A DNA stretch of 64,000 bases from Telluribacter roseus (GCF_017355915.2 NZ_JAFEUV020000005.1:248001-312000), one strand, 5' to 3'; shown: positions 16,387 through 26,523, counted from the first letter of the stretch. The notes: a model not told the origin generated them from the sequence alone. Made by a program: numbers and translations.

Positions 16387-17466
16387 TTTCAGGATTTCTT
16401 CATTCACCACTCCGGTGATCCGGAAGCCCGGCAGGGACTCGGGGTACTCAGTACGGATGTATTCGATGAGCTTTTCACGGATCTGGCAGCGGAGGTTAAA
16501 TGTATCTCCGGCGTTGCGGGCCGACATGATACACCTCACCACGATAAACTGCGCCTGGGTATCAATGACCTGCAGGTTGCATACCTGGCCGTCCCAAAGC
16601 GAGTTGTTGTTTACGAGGTCGAATAGCTTTTCCCGTAGCCTTTCTACCGGTGTGTGGTAGTCGAGGTACAGGAGTACATTGCCAATGATACTGGCCTGGT
16701 TGCGGGTCCAGTTCTGAAAAGGAGTCTCGATGAAGTACGTAATAGGCAGCACCAGCCTGCGCAGATCCCATAGCTTCACTACTACATAGGTCAGGTTGAT
16801 CTCTTCAATATGCCCCCATTCGTTCTCTACCAGTACGGCATCGTCGATCTTGATGGGCTGCGTAAAGGCTATCTGGATACCTGCCAGCAGGTTAGCGAGG
16901 GTCTTCTGAGCCGCAAAACCCAGAATCACACTGACGATACCAGCGGAGGTAAGTATACCCACCCCGTACTGCCGCACCCTTTCGAAGCTCAGCAGCAGGA
17001 TGGATACTCCGAGAATGACTACAAAAATATTGACTATCCGCCTGATAAACTGCACCTTGGTATATACACGACGGGCGTTGTAGTTGTCCGGGTTGTTGAG
17101 GTCGAGATTTAACAGGAGTACCTTCTCAAATATAGCCACTACCCGTACCGTCAGCCAGGTACTGATGGCAATGAGCAAGGTCTTGAACAGGTGGAAAAAC
17201 CAGTAGTCCCGCGGGAAATACACCCGGTAGTAGTAAGACACCGCCGCCAGGAGGAGTACCGGAAAAAAGAAGTAGAGGACGCTGGTCGTATTGGAAGAAA
17301 TAATCCCGAGTATGTTACCCCCCTTTCGGTTTCTGCGTTTGTAGGCGATAACCTTAATCAGAGTAATCACTCCCCATGCCATTACCAGCCCCACCCCGGC
17401 CGTAACCAGATAGATCAGCCACGGTGGTCTGTTAAAAATATACTCCTTGATAAGTGCTACATCCAT
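16381..17466 (-). CDS. MscS-family mechanosensitive channel
   Basis: A 361-residue inner-membrane channel. Four hydrophobic segments lie at about 15-40, 60-80, 90-115 and 145-170; the pore helix and following beta domain are clear (GILTSAGIVSVILGFAAQKTLANLLAGIQIAFTQP, about 172-206, then WGHIEEINLTYVVVKLWDLR). The C-terminal alpha/beta vestibule reaches residue 361. Such channels release solutes on sudden osmotic drop. It is the last gene of a minus-strand row after otsAB and the DUF1460 gene (gaps 57 and 22 bases), consistent with a shared osmotic role. Confidence 0.9.
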   Translation of the reverse strand: MDVALIKEYIFNRPPWLIYLVTAGVGLVMAWGVITLIKVIAYKRRNRKGGNILGIISSNTTSVLYFFFPVLLLAAVSYYYRVYFPRDYWFFHLFKTLLIAISTWLTVRVVAIFEKVLLLNLDLNNPDNYNARRVYTKVQFIRRIVNIFVVILGVSILLLSFERVRQYGVGILTSAGIVSVILGFAAQKTLANLLAGIQIAFTQPIKIDDAVLVENEWGHIEEINLTYVVVKLWDLRRLVLPITYFIETPFQNWTRNQASIIGNVLLYLDYHTPVERLREKLFDLVNNNSLWDGQVCNLQVIDTQAQFIVVRCIMSARNAGDTFNLRCQIREKLIEYIRTEYPESLPGFRITGVVNEEILKN

Positions 17467-17488
17467 AAGTTTAAAAGATCCAGAAGTA

Positions 17489-18307
17489 TCATTCAGCCAG
17501 GCGGGCGACTATAATACCCGTATGCTTTTTGATAGAAGCGACGTACTCAGCCAGGGGCTGGGTACTCAGTACTACTTTCTGGGCAGTAGTGGAAGCGTGT
17601 AAAAGATAAGCCCGATTACCGATTTTGGTAATGATTCCCTGATGGTTGCAATCCAACCCTTCGATGGAAGACGTTATACCAACGATGTCGCCGTCGCGCA
17701 GGAGCGGCTCTACCTTCCGGATCGAATACTGAGGGATGTAGTAGTACTTCCGGGAGTTAATGTCCTTTTCGATTTCCTTCACCTTTTCCCACTGGTCCTC
17801 GGATTCCAGGGTAGGGTACAGGTCCGGATGGTTGGACATAAAGTGAATTTCCTTCGAGTAAGGTACCCCTCCCAGTTGCGCGGTCACATCTGTCAGCAGG
17901 CCCCGCTCCTGATTTTCGTGGAGCCAGTCCACAAAGTAGTGCAGTCGCGACGTGTAGCCGTTGATCACACCGTCGCGGTACCTGAGTTGGGTCAGTTCCT
18001 GCTGAAATCCGCTGTAGTCAAGGCCTTTCTGCTTGGCTACGGCCAGGGCTAGGGCGTTTTCTACCAGAGTAGTACAATCGAGTCCGTCGAACCGACACAC
18101 CAGTACTTCCTTGGGATTGCCTTCCAGGGTATGCGCTACGTAGGGTGTACCCAGAAACGACCGCGCCATCCTCTGTACCAGACTGGCCATGGTGCCGCCT
18201 ACAGGCTGCTCCATCCGCTTCCGGAATACCTTCTGGAGGTCTTCCTGGGCGGAGGCATATCCTATACCTGTCAGGATCACTATGAACAAAAAGACCGGGC
18301 GAAGCAT
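17489..18307 (-). CDS. DUF1460 exported amidase-like protein
   Basis: The protein has 272 residues. A Sec signal (residues 1-20, ending YASA) is followed by a DUF1460 domain, an NlpC/P60-related fold; structures of the family show peptidoglycan amidase-like sites. The expected nucleophile is the Cys in FDGLDCTTLVENALALA (about residue 78), and a His lies in LLHAST (about 237). It probably trims or recycles cell-wall peptides in the periplasm. It sits between otsAB and mscS on one strand. Confidence 0.8.
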   Translation of the reverse strand: MLRPVFLFIVILTGIGYASAQEDLQKVFRKRMEQPVGGTMASLVQRMARSFLGTPYVAHTLEGNPKEVLVCRFDGLDCTTLVENALALAVAKQKGLDYSGFQQELTQLRYRDGVINGYTSRLHYFVDWLHENQERGLLTDVTAQLGGVPYSKEIHFMSNHPDLYPTLESEDQWEKVKEIEKDINSRKYYYIPQYSIRKVEPLLRDGDIVGITSSIEGLDCNHQGIITKIGNRAYLLHASTTAQKVVLSTQPLAEYVASIKKHTGIIVARLAE

Positions 18308-18364
18308 AGTGATAGTATGATTTACGAATAAAGATCAATTAATAACATAGAAACAAACGCTGGT

Positions 18365-20605
18365 CTAGCTGGCTATAGTCTGACCATCCCGAATGGATTT
18401 GAGCAAAACTATAACATCTGCCTGACTTCGGATGTGTTTTCGGGCTACGGATAGGGCATCACCTACCTTGATGGTGTAGGCCGTTTCGGGTAAAGCCTCA
18501 AACATATCTTCATCGGTGGTATCGTCACCCATGGCCAGGACAAAATCATAATCGCCTTTATCCAGGAACATACGAGCCGCCGTCCCTTTATTGAAAGCTG
18601 TCTTTTTTACTTCAATCACCATATTGCCCTCAATCACCTGCAGGTGCATTTCCGGCTGAATAAAGTTCTTCAGCTGCCAGGCCAGCTCCTGGGCCCTGCG
18701 CTGCGCGTACAGCTGGTCATCGGCTGTACGGAAGTGCCAGGCCAGCGAAGTCTCCTTCTCTTCAACAAAGGCCCCCGGGCACCGCTGCACGTACAGATCC
18801 AGAATAGAACGGATGCTTTCTTTCCAGCCATCCTCGTAGCTTTCATTCATGTTCCAGTCGCCGCTTTCGCGGCTTTTGATCAGGGCACCGTGTTCGGCTA
18901 CTATATGAACCGGCAGGTCACCCACTACACCTTCAAGAAACGCCTTATCGCGGCCACTAATGATCACGACCGTATTGCTCTGCGCCAGGTCACTTACCAG
19001 TTCCTTCATCTCTTTGGTAATGATAGCCTCGGATGGCTCACGCGTGATAGCTACCAGCGTACCGTCGTAGTCGAAGAAAAATATCCGATTGTTAGCCTGG
19101 TTAAAGCTCTGGCTGATTGCCTTCATATCCCGCTGCGTGATAAAGTCATGTCGTAGTCGGTTTTGCTCTTGTTCCATCATAGTCATTTGGGTAAAAAAAT
19201 CATTGGTCCACGCAAATACATCGTATGCTCTTAGCCTGTTCTGCATGGCTCTGATGCGTTTGGCCTGTTCATTCACGGGCATTTCCAGCGCATTGCGGAT
19301 GGCGTTGGCAATTTCCAGATTATCCGTAGGGTTGATAATACAGGCTTCTCCCAGCTCGGCGGCCGCGCCAGCCATTTCGCTCAGGATAAGTACTCCCCGC
19401 TGATCTTTACGGCTGGCGACGTACTCCTTACATACCAGGTTCATACCATCGCGTACAGGAGTGATGAGTGCCACGTCGCTGACGGTGTACATACCTACCA
19501 GCTCATCAAAAGGCATAGAGCGGTACTGATAAATGATGGGTTGCCACTCGATACTGCCGTAGGTTGCATTGATCCGACCGACCGTCTGATCAATCTCGGA
19601 TTTCATTTGCTGGTACTGCTCAATGGTATCCCTCGACGGCACCACCACCATTACAAATGATACCTTACTGTGCCACTGCGGGCATATTTCCAGAAAACGC
19701 TCGTAACCGTGCAGGCGGTGCAGCAGCCCCTTGGAGTAGTCGAGCCGATCTACCGAAAAGATGATCTTCTCCTTCAGGGAGTGACGGGCGTCGGCCCTTA
19801 CCCGGGCTACTTCAGGTTCGTCAAAGGCCTGGTTAAACTTGGCGTAATCAATGCTGATCGGGAAGGAGTCGACCTTTACGATCCGGTTGTTGAGGTGGAC
19901 GTAGTGCATCTTATTGCCGTAACCCAGTATCATTCGTACCGCCTTCAGGAAGCTCTCCACGTAATCGTTGGTATGGAATCCGACCACATCCGCTCCCAGC
20001 AGACCTCTTACCAGGGACTCGCGCCAGCGGCGCGGCAGCAATCGGAATATCTCAAAAGACGGAAAAGGGATGTGGAAGAAAAAGCCGATCTTATTGTCAG
20101 GGAACCGCTGGCGTATCAGGTCGGGCAGGAGCATGAGCTGATAATCATGCACCCATATGGTATCATTGGGCTGGATAATGTCAGCAAGCTGCTGAAAGAA
20201 GAGATCATTGGCTTCCTGATAGGCATCCCAGTAGCGCTCTTCAAACTTGGCCAGCGACGGGAAGTAGTGGCAAAGGGGCCAGATCAGGTCATTACAAAAA
20301 CCTTCGTAGTAGTCGTTATTGAGCTCCTCGGGTATGAATACCGGATGAGCTTTGAAGTTTTCGTTTTCAAGTACCTGTCCTTCCAGTTCTTCGCGGCTAT
20401 TGTCAGTATAGCCTGCCCACTGTATTTTTCCTTCAAACTGGGAGTCCGTATTCTGTTTTCCTTGCGCTAAAGACAGCACGGCCGAAACCAGACCACCGGA
20501 ATTCTGGAAGAGATTGATGGTGTCGCCTTCCTTTTTGATCTTAAATGGTAACCGATAGGCAACTAGTATAAGTCTCCCTTTCTGAGTCGTTGTAGACTGT
20601 TCCAT
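18365..20605 (-). CDS. otsAB: trehalose-6-phosphate synthase / trehalose-phosphatase fusion
   Basis: The protein has 746 residues from MEQSTTTQKGR. A 14-codon upstream extension (ATG at 20647) is open but reads unlike the family. Residues 1-480 are a GT20 synthase: RLPF start, NSGGLVSAV glucose-phosphate loop, WVHDYQLMLLP, FFFHIPFPSFEIFR and VDRLDYSKGL. Residues 510-740 are an HAD phosphatase: DYDGTLV (nucleophile Asp), VIISGRD and AMGDDTTDEDMF. It makes trehalose from UDP-glucose and glucose-6-phosphate in the cytosol, as an osmolyte. The fusion is normal for Bacteroidota. The DUF1460 and MscS genes follow. Confidence 0.9.
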   Translation of the reverse strand: MEQSTTTQKGRLILVAYRLPFKIKKEGDTINLFQNSGGLVSAVLSLAQGKQNTDSQFEGKIQWAGYTDNSREELEGQVLENENFKAHPVFIPEELNNDYYEGFCNDLIWPLCHYFPSLAKFEERYWDAYQEANDLFFQQLADIIQPNDTIWVHDYQLMLLPDLIRQRFPDNKIGFFFHIPFPSFEIFRLLPRRWRESLVRGLLGADVVGFHTNDYVESFLKAVRMILGYGNKMHYVHLNNRIVKVDSFPISIDYAKFNQAFDEPEVARVRADARHSLKEKIIFSVDRLDYSKGLLHRLHGYERFLEICPQWHSKVSFVMVVVPSRDTIEQYQQMKSEIDQTVGRINATYGSIEWQPIIYQYRSMPFDELVGMYTVSDVALITPVRDGMNLVCKEYVASRKDQRGVLILSEMAGAAAELGEACIINPTDNLEIANAIRNALEMPVNEQAKRIRAMQNRLRAYDVFAWTNDFFTQMTMMEQEQNRLRHDFITQRDMKAISQSFNQANNRIFFFDYDGTLVAITREPSEAIITKEMKELVSDLAQSNTVVIISGRDKAFLEGVVGDLPVHIVAEHGALIKSRESGDWNMNESYEDGWKESIRSILDLYVQRCPGAFVEEKETSLAWHFRTADDQLYAQRRAQELAWQLKNFIQPEMHLQVIEGNMVIEVKKTAFNKGTAARMFLDKGDYDFVLAMGDDTTDEDMFEALPETAYTIKVGDALSVARKHIRSQADVIVLLKSIRDGQTIAS

Positions 20606-21012
20606 ATGTAAGTTGCGTCCCGTATAATTCATCTGAGAACTATACAATTAAGATTCCAGATTGTTTTGGTGAAGAGCGGAATGGGACGCGAAGCAGAATA
20701 ATGTTTGGTTAAGGATGCCCCAATATAGGGAATGACTACCTAACTACCCAATCAGATGTCATAGTGGCAGTATAAGATTGGTACGGGGAGTAGTCCGTAT
20801 AGGCTTATTCTCAGAAAGCTACCGGATTTTTGGCCTATTCAACTTTTTTTGAACTAAAAGGGAGATCAGTAGTGAAAGCTGGGACAAGAAAGGAGAGTCA
20901 GGTAGTAGTAATGAGAGTAAAGTAACCACTTTGTAGTTAATGGGAAATTGGTTCTACGAACTGAGGAGTGAACCGCAGGTACATAGCTCACCAGAACCCT
21001 TTTAAATAAATA
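20606..21012. other. intergenic region with nothing recognised
   Basis: About 400 bases between the otsAB start and the terminator of the MFS gene. I see no gene, tRNA or exact promoter consensus. It must contain the minus-strand otsAB promoter close to 20650-20720. Confidence 0.5.
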
Positions 21013-21048
21013 AGAGCAGGTAGTATAGCGGAATGTACTACCTGCTCT
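21013..21048 (-). terminator. terminator of the amylase-MFS operon
   Basis: A perfect 13-bp stem (21013-21025 with 21036-21048). On the minus strand it is followed by TTATTTATTT. It lies 29 bases beyond the MFS stop codon. Confidence 0.7.
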
Positions 21049-21076
21049 ATGGATTATTGAAAGAGATTACTTTACA

Positions 21077-22621
21077 TCAGTCCCGATCATTGACCCGCAG
21101 ACTAAGTAGTCCGGCCAGTATCATGGAGACACCTCCCAGCACCAGCGCATAGATAGGCTCACCTCCAAACAGTACCTTGACCAGAAAGCCCAGCAGGGCG
21201 GCAGCCACTATCTGAGGTATTACGATAAAGAAGTTGAATACTCCCATGTAGTAGCCCATCTTGCTGGCGGGCAGTGAACCAGCCAGCATGGCGTAGGGTA
21301 CCGATAGGATGGAGGCCCAGGCTATCCCAATGCCCACCATCGATACCATCAGGTAGGTAGGATCCGTAAGGAAGTAGATAGAAAGCAGGCTTACACCCCC
21401 CGCTACCAGACAGACCAGGTGCGCGACGCGGCGGCTAGTCTGCCGGGCCAGCACCGGTATACCAAAGGCTACCAGAGCGGCTACTCCATTATAGATACCC
21501 ATACAAAGCCCTACCCAGTCAGCTCCGTCGTTATAGAGCTTGGAGGTGGTGTCGGTGGTACCGTAGACCCAACTCGTTACGGCTGGTGTCATATAGATCC
21601 ACATGGCAAACAGCGCAAACCACGAGAAGAACTGCACGACGGCCAGCTGCTTCATGGTTATGGGCATGTTCTCGAAGTCGTTCATGATGGTGACGAAGCC
21701 ATTCTCAAAACGACTAGTCTTCTGCAGGTAGCCCGAAGCGATAAATAGCAATCCAACGATAGCGGTACCCAGTGAAAATACGTACAGCTCCTTGTTGAGG
21801 TCCTGGGTAGAAAGCCATACCGTCAGGGCCAGACCTAGTACTGTAATGATGCTACCCTTCCGGATTTGCTTCTTACCCGTTGCCTGGTATATGGTAGTAG
21901 ATGCCCCGGGTGAGGCGGCGGCTGGAGGTACCTCGTTGTTTTCTTCGAAGGCATTCAGCTCCTGGGGACTATACTCTCTGGATTTTACTACCGTCCAGAG
22001 TACCGCTGCTAGGAATACGGCACCACCCAGATAAAATGACCATTTCACGGAATCAGGAATGATACCCTCTCCGGCCTGATTAGGTACATCAAACCAGTTG
22101 GTCATGATGTAGGGCAGGGATGAAGCCACGATGGCTCCGGTACCGATAAAGAAGCTCTGCATGGCAAAGCCGGTGGTACGCTGGTCGGAGGGAAGATTGT
22201 CCCCCACGAAAGCCCGGAACGGCTCCATCGTAATGTTGATGGAGGCATCCATGATCCAGAGCATACCGGCCGCAAACCAGAGGGTAGGCGAGTTGGGCAT
22301 TACAAAAAGGGCCAGTGAGGCCAGAATGGCACCAGCCAGGAAGTAGGGACGACGGCGTCCCAAACGGGTCCAGGTGCGGTCGCTGAAGTACCCGACGATG
22401 GGCTGAATGATCAGGCCCGTCAGAGGAGCGGCTACCCATAAGATGGGTATGTCATCCACGTTGGCACCCAGGGTTTCGAAAATCCGGCTGACATTAGCAT
22501 TTTGTAGCGCAAAGCCAAACTGGATTCCCAGGAAGCCAAAGCTCATGTTCCAGATGTCAAGGAAGCTAAGCCGGGGCTTCTGCCGGTGTGACACCTGGGA
22601 GGAAGATGCTGAAACTGCCAT
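21077..22621 (-). CDS. SLC45/sucrose-transporter-like MFS sugar permease
   Basis: A 514-residue inner-membrane protein with 12 predicted helices. IQFGFALQNANVSRIFETLG, AAPLTGLIIQPIVGYFSDR and LGRRRPYF near the N-terminus are typical of the SLC45/plant-sucrose-transporter branch of the MFS (proton-sugar symport). A soluble loop of about 50 residues lies at 213-260. It starts 12 bases after the stop of the GH13 gene, so it most likely imports the malto-oligosaccharides or maltose released by that enzyme. The substrate is inferred from context. Confidence 0.8.
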   Translation of the reverse strand: MAVSASSSQVSHRQKPRLSFLDIWNMSFGFLGIQFGFALQNANVSRIFETLGANVDDIPILWVAAPLTGLIIQPIVGYFSDRTWTRLGRRRPYFLAGAILASLALFVMPNSPTLWFAAGMLWIMDASINITMEPFRAFVGDNLPSDQRTTGFAMQSFFIGTGAIVASSLPYIMTNWFDVPNQAGEGIIPDSVKWSFYLGGAVFLAAVLWTVVKSREYSPQELNAFEENNEVPPAAASPGASTTIYQATGKKQIRKGSIITVLGLALTVWLSTQDLNKELYVFSLGTAIVGLLFIASGYLQKTSRFENGFVTIMNDFENMPITMKQLAVVQFFSWFALFAMWIYMTPAVTSWVYGTTDTTSKLYNDGADWVGLCMGIYNGVAALVAFGIPVLARQTSRRVAHLVCLVAGGVSLLSIYFLTDPTYLMVSMVGIGIAWASILSVPYAMLAGSLPASKMGYYMGVFNFFIVIPQIVAAALLGFLVKVLFGGEPIYALVLGGVSMILAGLLSLRVNDRD

Positions 22622-22633
22622 ATATGAGGTATA

Positions 22634-24472
22634 TTATTTTTTTAGGATCTCAAATATCCGAACCGAAACAGGGGGCAGGCTCACCTGAACTCCCTCGGAG
22701 CCCATAGCACTACCCGTAACCACCTCTGAATGATCGGCGGCCGGGAATACCTGCTTAAGCTGATACTGAGCCGCCAGGTCCAGCCCCAGCGTATCCCTGA
22801 CTACCCCCTCCGGTATGCGTACCGATGTATCGATTGTCCGGCTCTTGTCAAAGTTGTATACACAGAGCAGCTTCTGGCCGTCGGTGTACCGCAGGTAGCT
22901 GTACACGCGGGTCTTGTCGTAGTCCGGGCTTTGGCCGTCTACATTGATATACTGAAGGTCAAAGAACTTACCGCGGTGGATAGCCTCGTTGTTCAGTACG
23001 AAGTGGTTAAGGCGCTGGTAGAAGCTCCGCAGTTCTTTCTGCTGCGCAGTCAGCTTGCTCCCGTCAAATTTGCCACCATTGACCCACTGCTGAAACTCCG
23101 GTACCCCCCAGTAGTCAAATATGGTAGTACGTCCGTCTTCTCCCTGAAAGCCTTCGGCCTCCGTGGGGTTGACACCCACCTCCTGACCGAAGTAGATCAT
23201 CAGCGGCCCCGTATGCAGGGTAGCGCTCAGCGTCATGGCCGGAATGGCCACAACCGGATCACCCGCAAAGTACTTCGAGGCAATCCGCTGCTCGTCGTGG
23301 TTTTCGAGGAAGCGGAGCATGTGCCGGGCTATGTCACCCGATTCGTTCTGCCATACCCGGGTGATGTCTTCTACGGTACCCTTGCCTTCCATAAGCCGGC
23401 GCAGCGCGTCGTACAGGCCCACTTTATCGTACAGGTACGTAAACTGCCCGTTGCGGATGTAATTGTGGTACTCAGCCGGGTTGTAGATCTCGGCAATGAA
23501 GATAATCTTCGGGTTTACCTTTTTGATTTCGGGGATCACCCACGCCCAGAACTCCACCGGTACCATTTCGGCCATGTCGCAGCGGAAGCCATCTACACCC
23601 TTGCGCGTCCAGAAGGTAAGGATATCGCGCATCTTCAGCCAGGTCGAGGGGATCGGATCAAAGTGTTTGCTGCGGCCATTCTGGTAGTCGACACCATAGT
23701 TGAGCTTGATGGTCTCGAACCAGTCGTTGATCGTGGGCTGGGCCTGGAACACATCATTACCCGTTGCCCTGGCGGGACTCTCGGTGTATGGAGCCGCGAA
23801 AGCTACGGGTGCCTTCACCCCCTCAGGTACCTTAAAGTCCTGCCCCGGAATGTAGTAGAAGTTGTTGGTAGCGGCAAAGGGCACGCTGGTATTGTCTTCT
23901 TCCCCGAAGTCCTTCACCCCGGCGGGCTTGGCATCCGAGTGGTACTGCCGGGCTACGTGGTTGGGCACGAAGTCAATGAGTACTTTCAGACCGTTGGCGT
24001 GCGTACGCTCCACCAAGGCCTCAAACTCTTTCATTCGGTCCTTTACATTCACCGCCAGGTCCGGATTAACATCGTAATAATCTTTAACAGCGTAAGGTGA
24101 TCCGGCTATACCTTTGACAATCAGCGGGTGGTCCTGCCGGATGCCATTTTGGGTATAATCAGTCATGGTAGCGTGCTCGATGACACCCGTGTACCATATA
24201 TGCGTAATGCCAAATGCTTTTAGCTCTTTCAGCGCGGCAGTGGTTATATCATTGAACTTCCCCACGCCGTTTTCATCATGGGTACCGTAAAATTTGTTCG
24301 TGGTGTTCTGGTTGCCAAATAGTCGGGTGAAGATCTGGTAGATCACTAGTTTGTCGTGATCCTGTACTTGTGTAGTCATAAGTTGGTTGGACTTGTTGTC
24401 ATTACTGGTACTACAGGCTTCTAGCAGAGCCCATGGTAAGAGGAGCACCAATATCAACAGCTTTTTTAACAT
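22634..24472 (-). CDS. GH13 alpha-amylase-family lipoprotein
   Basis: The protein has 612 residues. A lipoprotein signal ends at Cys20 (LLEAC), so it is anchored in an envelope membrane. GH13 regions: DFVPNHV (I), GFRCDMAEM with the nucleophile Asp (II), FIAEIYN with the acid/base Glu (III) and FLENHDEQR with the third Asp (IV). A C-terminal beta domain follows from about 520. It hydrolyses or transglycosylates alpha-glucans. It is cotranscribed with the MFS permease and divergent from the SusA-like gene across 100 bases. Confidence 0.85.
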   Translation of the reverse strand: MLKKLLILVLLLPWALLEACSTSNDNKSNQLMTTQVQDHDKLVIYQIFTRLFGNQNTTNKFYGTHDENGVGKFNDITTAALKELKAFGITHIWYTGVIEHATMTDYTQNGIRQDHPLIVKGIAGSPYAVKDYYDVNPDLAVNVKDRMKEFEALVERTHANGLKVLIDFVPNHVARQYHSDAKPAGVKDFGEEDNTSVPFAATNNFYYIPGQDFKVPEGVKAPVAFAAPYTESPARATGNDVFQAQPTINDWFETIKLNYGVDYQNGRSKHFDPIPSTWLKMRDILTFWTRKGVDGFRCDMAEMVPVEFWAWVIPEIKKVNPKIIFIAEIYNPAEYHNYIRNGQFTYLYDKVGLYDALRRLMEGKGTVEDITRVWQNESGDIARHMLRFLENHDEQRIASKYFAGDPVVAIPAMTLSATLHTGPLMIYFGQEVGVNPTEAEGFQGEDGRTTIFDYWGVPEFQQWVNGGKFDGSKLTAQQKELRSFYQRLNHFVLNNEAIHRGKFFDLQYINVDGQSPDYDKTRVYSYLRYTDGQKLLCVYNFDKSRTIDTSVRIPEGVVRDTLGLDLAAQYQLKQVFPAADHSEVVTGSAMGSEGVQVSLPPVSVRIFEILKK

Positions 24473-24572
24473 TTTTGAATTAGGTTAAGAAATCAAATGT
24501 AAACAGGATTAATTTGTGAAAAAATAGACCATATACTTTCTTTTTTATAGTTAATCAAGCTTTCAGATACCC

Positions 24573-26504
24573 ATGAAAATGACCATCCGGATGTTGTTCC
24601 GCAACATTCTTTCCCTTTTACTACTCGTATTATTACTAAACTGTTCAGTCTCTGCCCAGAACCTGCAGGTACGGCGTGTCGAGCCTACCAACTGGTGGGT
24701 CGGGATGAAGGAACCACGACTCCAGTTGCTGCTGTACGGGCAAAACCTGGCCGGTAGCAATGTTGAAGTTAATTACCCGGGGGTACGACTGGAAAAGGTA
24801 AATTCTGTCGAAAACCCTAACTACCTGTTTGTGGACCTAACGGTAGGCCCCGATGCCCGACCCGGTACTTTTAACCTGGTACTGACTAAGGATGTACAGG
24901 TCCGGAAAGGCAAGCGTACCAGCTCACAGAGGTCAAGTACCGCCGTATCCTACGAGTTAAAAGCCCGTACCAATGAACTAAAAGCGCAGGGGGTAGATCA
25001 GTCAGACTTCATCTACCTGGTGCTGCCCGACCGGTTTTCCAACGGTGACCCTTCCAATGACCGCTATGCCGACATGGCCGATACTAAAGCCGACCGGAAC
25101 AACCCGTTCCTGCGCCACGGAGGCGACCTCCAGGGTATCATCAACCACATGGATTACTTTAAGGAAATGGGCGTAACTGCCTTATGGTTAAACCCTGTCA
25201 TTGAAAATAATCAACCGCTAACCGACGAAGGCGGAGCTATGCGGAGCGCCTACCACGGCTACGGATTTACGGACCATTACCAGGTGGATAAGCGACTGGG
25301 CGGTAATGCCGCCTACAAAAAACTGGTGGAGGTAGCCCACGCCAATGGCCTCAAGGTAGTTCAGGACGCGGTCTACAACCACGTCGGCATCAACCACTGG
25401 TTTATCAAAGACCTGCCCATGAAGGACTGGCTGCACCAGTGGCCCACCTACACCAATACCTCCTACAAGGATCAGCCGCTGGTAGACCCCTACGCGTCGG
25501 CCATTGACCGTAAGGTAACGGCCGAGGGTTGGTTTGTTCCTTTTCTGCCCGATCTCAATCAATCCAATCCGTTTGTGGGGAACTACCTGCTCCAGCACGC
25601 CATCTGGACTGTCGAGACGTTCGGCATTGACGCCTGGCGGATTGATACCTACATGTACAATGATCTTGAGTTTATGAATCGCTGCAACGCGGCGCTGCTG
25701 GAAGAGTACCCCCGGCTGCATATATTCGGCGAGAACTGGGTGAACAGCATCCTGAACCAAGCCTACTTCCAGCGTAATAACCTGCAGCTCTCCTTCAAGA
25801 GCAACCTGCCCGGCTCTGTCGACTTCCAGCTGCAGTTTGCCATGATGGACGCTCTGAACCAGAAGCCCGGCTGGAACGAAGGCATACAGCGCCTGTACCA
25901 GACGCTGGGTCAGGACTACGTGTACGAAGACCCCACCCGGCTGGTAACCTTCCTGGACAACCACGATATGGACCGGTTCCTGTCGGTAGTGGGAGAGGAT
26001 ATCCGGAAGTACCGGATGGGAATTACCTGGTTGCTGACGACCCGGGGCATTCCGCAACTCTACTACGGGACCGAGATCCTGATGAAGAACTTTAAGAACC
26101 CATCCGACGCTGAAGTACGCAGAGACTTTCCGGGAGGATTTGCGGGAGACCGGGAAAACAAGTTTGTGGCTACCGGTCGTACCCAGGCCGAAAATGAGGC
26201 CTTCAACTTCGTGAAGAAGCTGGCTACCTACCGGAAGAATACGCCGGCCCTGCACTCCGGAAAGCTGATGCAGTACCTGCCCGAAAATGGGGTGTATACC
26301 TACTTCCGGTACGACGATAACAAGACCATCATGGTAATCTCAAACACCGGTGACAGTACCCATGATCTGCCGACTACCCGCTTTTCGGAGCGAATCAAAG
26401 GCGCTACCAAAGGTCGTAATGTGATTACGGACGAGACTATTTCGGTAGTAGGCAGCATTCCACTGGCTCCCAAGTCAGTCTATGTCCTGGAGCTCATACC
26501 CTGA
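24573..26504 (+). CDS. SusA-like neopullulanase/cyclomaltodextrinase
   Basis: The protein has 643 residues. A Sec signal (about 1-28, ending SVSAQ) is followed by an N-terminal cyclomaltodextrinase beta domain (30-130; VEPTNWWVGM, YPGVRLEKV), a GH13 barrel (DAVYNHV, AWRIDTYMYND, FGENWV, FLDNHDMDRF) and a C-terminal beta domain (from about 560). The three catalytic acids are present. The layout matches Bacteroides SusA, a periplasmic enzyme that cleaves maltodextrins and cyclodextrins. It is divergent from the GH13-MFS pair. No SusC/SusD pair lies nearby. Confidence 0.88.
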   Translation: MKMTIRMLFRNILSLLLLVLLLNCSVSAQNLQVRRVEPTNWWVGMKEPRLQLLLYGQNLAGSNVEVNYPGVRLEKVNSVENPNYLFVDLTVGPDARPGTFNLVLTKDVQVRKGKRTSSQRSSTAVSYELKARTNELKAQGVDQSDFIYLVLPDRFSNGDPSNDRYADMADTKADRNNPFLRHGGDLQGIINHMDYFKEMGVTALWLNPVIENNQPLTDEGGAMRSAYHGYGFTDHYQVDKRLGGNAAYKKLVEVAHANGLKVVQDAVYNHVGINHWFIKDLPMKDWLHQWPTYTNTSYKDQPLVDPYASAIDRKVTAEGWFVPFLPDLNQSNPFVGNYLLQHAIWTVETFGIDAWRIDTYMYNDLEFMNRCNAALLEEYPRLHIFGENWVNSILNQAYFQRNNLQLSFKSNLPGSVDFQLQFAMMDALNQKPGWNEGIQRLYQTLGQDYVYEDPTRLVTFLDNHDMDRFLSVVGEDIRKYRMGITWLLTTRGIPQLYYGTEILMKNFKNPSDAEVRRDFPGGFAGDRENKFVATGRTQAENEAFNFVKKLATYRKNTPALHSGKLMQYLPENGVYTYFRYDDNKTIMVISNTGDSTHDLPTTRFSERIKGATKGRNVITDETISVVGSIPLAPKSVYVLELIP

Positions 26505-26523
26505 TTCGGGTTTTGCATAGGAG

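Noticed and set aside
22730-24100. Long open frame (456 codons) on the + strand
   Set aside because: It is antisense to the GH13 lipoprotein gene, whose four catalytic regions are clear; the + product has no coherent domain.
25218-26255. 345-codon open frame on the - strand
   Set aside because: Antisense shadow of the SusA-like gene; repetitive Val/Gln/His composition, no motif.
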